From contig CAMYMP010000435.1 in NCBI GenBank assembly GCA_947259435.1, positions 1-7,112 of the forward strand: DNA of 7,112 nucleotides, read 5' to 3'. This DNA comes from an uncultured Woeseiaceae bacterium (GTDB lineage Bacteria; Pseudomonadota; Gammaproteobacteria; Woeseiales; Woeseiaceae). The position numbers and the translations under genes were made by a program. Positions 6,310-7,112 of the stretch are shown piece after piece (position 1 is the stretch's first letter; every line of letters starts with the position of its first letter). The notes under the pieces were generated by a model, which worked only from the letters and a program-made list of their open reading frames with translations, did not search any database and was not told the DNA's origin.

Positions 6310-6339
6310 ACACATATCTCATCTGAGACGTGTTTTCTT
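6310..6339 (+). terminator. Possible Rho-independent terminator after ypjD
   Basis: Two bases after the ypjD stop lies a stem of ACAC (6310-6313) with GTGT (6330-6333), and inside it TCTC (6317-6320) with GAGA (6325-6328), closing a 4-nt loop. The two parts are separated by an unpaired ATA on one side and C on the other. TTTCTT follows directly. The stem is interrupted and not GC-rich, so termination may be only partial. Confidence 0.4.
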
Positions 6340-6366
6340 GACAGGCGGCATGCGTACTGATGAACT
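6338..6366 (+). promoter_or_regulatory. Possible promoter of corB
   Basis: A perfect -35 hexamer TTGACA (6338-6343) is followed after 17 bases by TGAACT (6361-6366). This matches only 3 of 6 positions of the -10 consensus but is preceded by TGA, an extended -10 (TGn). The -35 box overlaps the T-tract of the terminator candidate after ypjD, and an inverted repeat spans the -10. Transcription would start near 6373 and give a leader of about 29 nt. The weak -10 would suit an activated or repressed promoter. Confidence 0.4.
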
Positions 6367-6373
6367 GAGTACG
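6353..6373 (+). promoter_or_regulatory. Inverted repeat over the putative corB -10 region (operator or hairpin)
   Basis: CGTACT (6353-6358) and AGTACG (6368-6373) form a perfect 6-bp inverted repeat around nine bases and can be extended by two G-T pairs in RNA. In DNA it is centred on the candidate -10 element, the place expected for a repressor site. In RNA from ypjD it would be a hairpin followed by a T-run (6380-6384) after six bases, a poor terminator. Confidence 0.45.
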
Positions 6374-6385
6374 TGCGAGTTTTTG

Positions 6386-6392
6386 AGGAGGT
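6386..6392 (+). promoter_or_regulatory. Strong ribosome binding site that fixes the TTG start of corB
   Basis: AGGAGGT is a full Shine-Dalgarno match, the best in the window. Nine bases separate it from the TTG at 6402. No ATG or GTG lies in the corB frame between the in-frame TGA at 6384-6386 and the conserved membrane segment. The ATG at 6409 is in another frame and stops after seven codons. Confidence 0.85.
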
Positions 6393-6401
6393 GCCCAGCT
6401 C

Positions 6402-7112
6402 TTGGGCGATGACAATTCACTGGCAGCACTGATTGTTCTGCTTGTTGTTCTTTTGCTGCTTTCCGCATTCTTTTCGGGATCGGAAACGGCGCTCATGAGC
6501 CTGAACCGCTACCAGCTTCGTCACAAAGCCCGCGAAGGTCATCGTGGCGCGAGGCTGGCCGAGAGACTTCTGCGGCGACCCGACCGCGTGATCGGGCTGA
6601 TCCTGCTCGGCAATAATCTTGTCAATATTTTTGCGGCGTCGATCGTTGCCGTCGTTGCAATGGATATGGGCGGCCAACCTGCTGTTGCCCTTGCATCGTT
6701 GCTCATGACGCTGATCATACTGGTATTCGCCGAAGCCGCGCCCAAAACGCTGGCGGCGTTGCACCCGGAGCGCGTTGGGTTTCCGGCAGCAATGATCTAC
6801 TACCCGCTGCTCAAGATCGTCTATCCGCTCGTATGGCTCACGAACATGGCGGCAAACGGCGTATTGTTCTTGTTCGGTGTGCGTCCTGGCGAGACAGAGC
6901 TGCAGGCTCTGACCCGCGAAGAGTTACGCACCGTCGTGCATGAAGCAGGCAGCCGGATTTCGGGCCGGTATCAGAAGATGCTGATTAGTATTCTCGATCT
7001 CGGCAAAGTCACAGTGGACGACATCATGGTGCCGCACAACGAAATAGTGGGCATCGACCTTGACGATCGGGATCAGATCGAGAGCCTGATCAGCGAGACG
7101 ACGCACACTCGT
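6402..7112 (+). CDS. corB: CorB/YfjD (CNNM, HlyC/CorC) family transporter, N-terminal part
   Basis: Partial gene, open through 237 codons to the right edge. E. coli YfjD has a little over 400 residues, so about 55 percent is seen. It starts at TTG 6402 behind a full Shine-Dalgarno site. Order: first membrane helix (7-24), the DUF21 motif SAFFSGSETALMSLNRYQLR (21-40), a cytoplasmic basic stretch, GLILLGNNLVNI (65-76), a third hydrophobic segment ending in VFAEAAPKT (108-116), a fourth around 128-158, then LTREELRTVVHE and the start of the CBS pair at VDDIMVPHNEIVGIDLDD (205-222). The MVP motif is typical. The family is linked to Mg2+ efflux or homeostasis (Salmonella corB, bacterial CNNM homologues). 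It follows ypjD by 93 bases that hold a terminator-like hairpin and a promoter candidate, so it may be separately transcribed. Conserved neighbour order supports the call. Confidence 0.94.
   Translation, partial: MGDDNSLAALIVLLVVLLLLSAFFSGSETALMSLNRYQLRHKAREGHRGARLAERLLRRPDRVIGLILLGNNLVNIFAASIVAVVAMDMGGQPAVALASLLMTLIILVFAEAAPKTLAALHPERVGFPAAMIYYPLLKIVYPLVWLTNMAANGVLFLFGVRPGETELQALTREELRTVVHEAGSRISGRYQKMLISILDLGKVTVDDIMVPHNEIVGIDLDDRDQIESLISETTHTR

Overview
The window is an ordinary, gene-dense stretch of a Gram-negative chromosome, most likely from a free-living (perhaps marine) gammaproteobacterium. The gene order corB - ypjD - ffh - rpsP - rimM - trmD - rplS is the one known from E. coli and other Gammaproteobacteria, and the YpjD and CorB proteins match that group well. 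The lineage within the class cannot be fixed from the sequence alone. No RNA gene, CRISPR array, insertion sequence, phage gene or integrated element is visible, and no gap between genes exceeds 300 bases.

Layout. Positions 1-1150 (minus strand) hold part of a TRAP-type solute uptake system: the N-terminus of a periplasmic DctP-type binding protein and, upstream of it, a complete TatT lipoprotein. Positions 1227-3119 (minus strand) are the ribosome maturation operon: rpsP (S16), rimM, trmD and rplS (L19), preceded at 3202-3229 by a good sigma70-type promoter. Positions 3268-5406 (minus strand) hold ffh, the SRP GTPase, and directly upstream a metallo-beta-lactamase-fold protein of the class II cyclic-nucleotide phosphodiesterase type. 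From 5484 the genes run on the plus strand: ypjD, then corB, which runs off the right end. The 77-bp divergent region between the phosphodiesterase and ypjD carries a perfect 16-bp tandem duplication.

How the genes work together. S16, L19, RimM (16S/30S maturation) and TrmD (m1G37 of tRNA) serve ribosome assembly and decoding. Ffh carries ribosomes making membrane proteins to the membrane. YpjD and CorB are conserved inner-membrane neighbours. The TRAP pair is a separate nutrient-uptake unit placed behind rplS and may be partly read from the ribosomal operon.

Points worth a second look: rimM has no ATG, GTG or TTG start upstream of its conserved N-terminus, and the best candidate is an ATA overlapping the rpsP stop; RimM contains an in-frame 15-bp tandem duplication; the phosphodiesterase-like protein has Gly where the family's C-terminal metal-binding His is expected; the phosphodiesterase gene interrupts an otherwise conserved gene order; and an inverted repeat lies in the putative corB promoter. 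I found no evidence of a new multi-gene system here.
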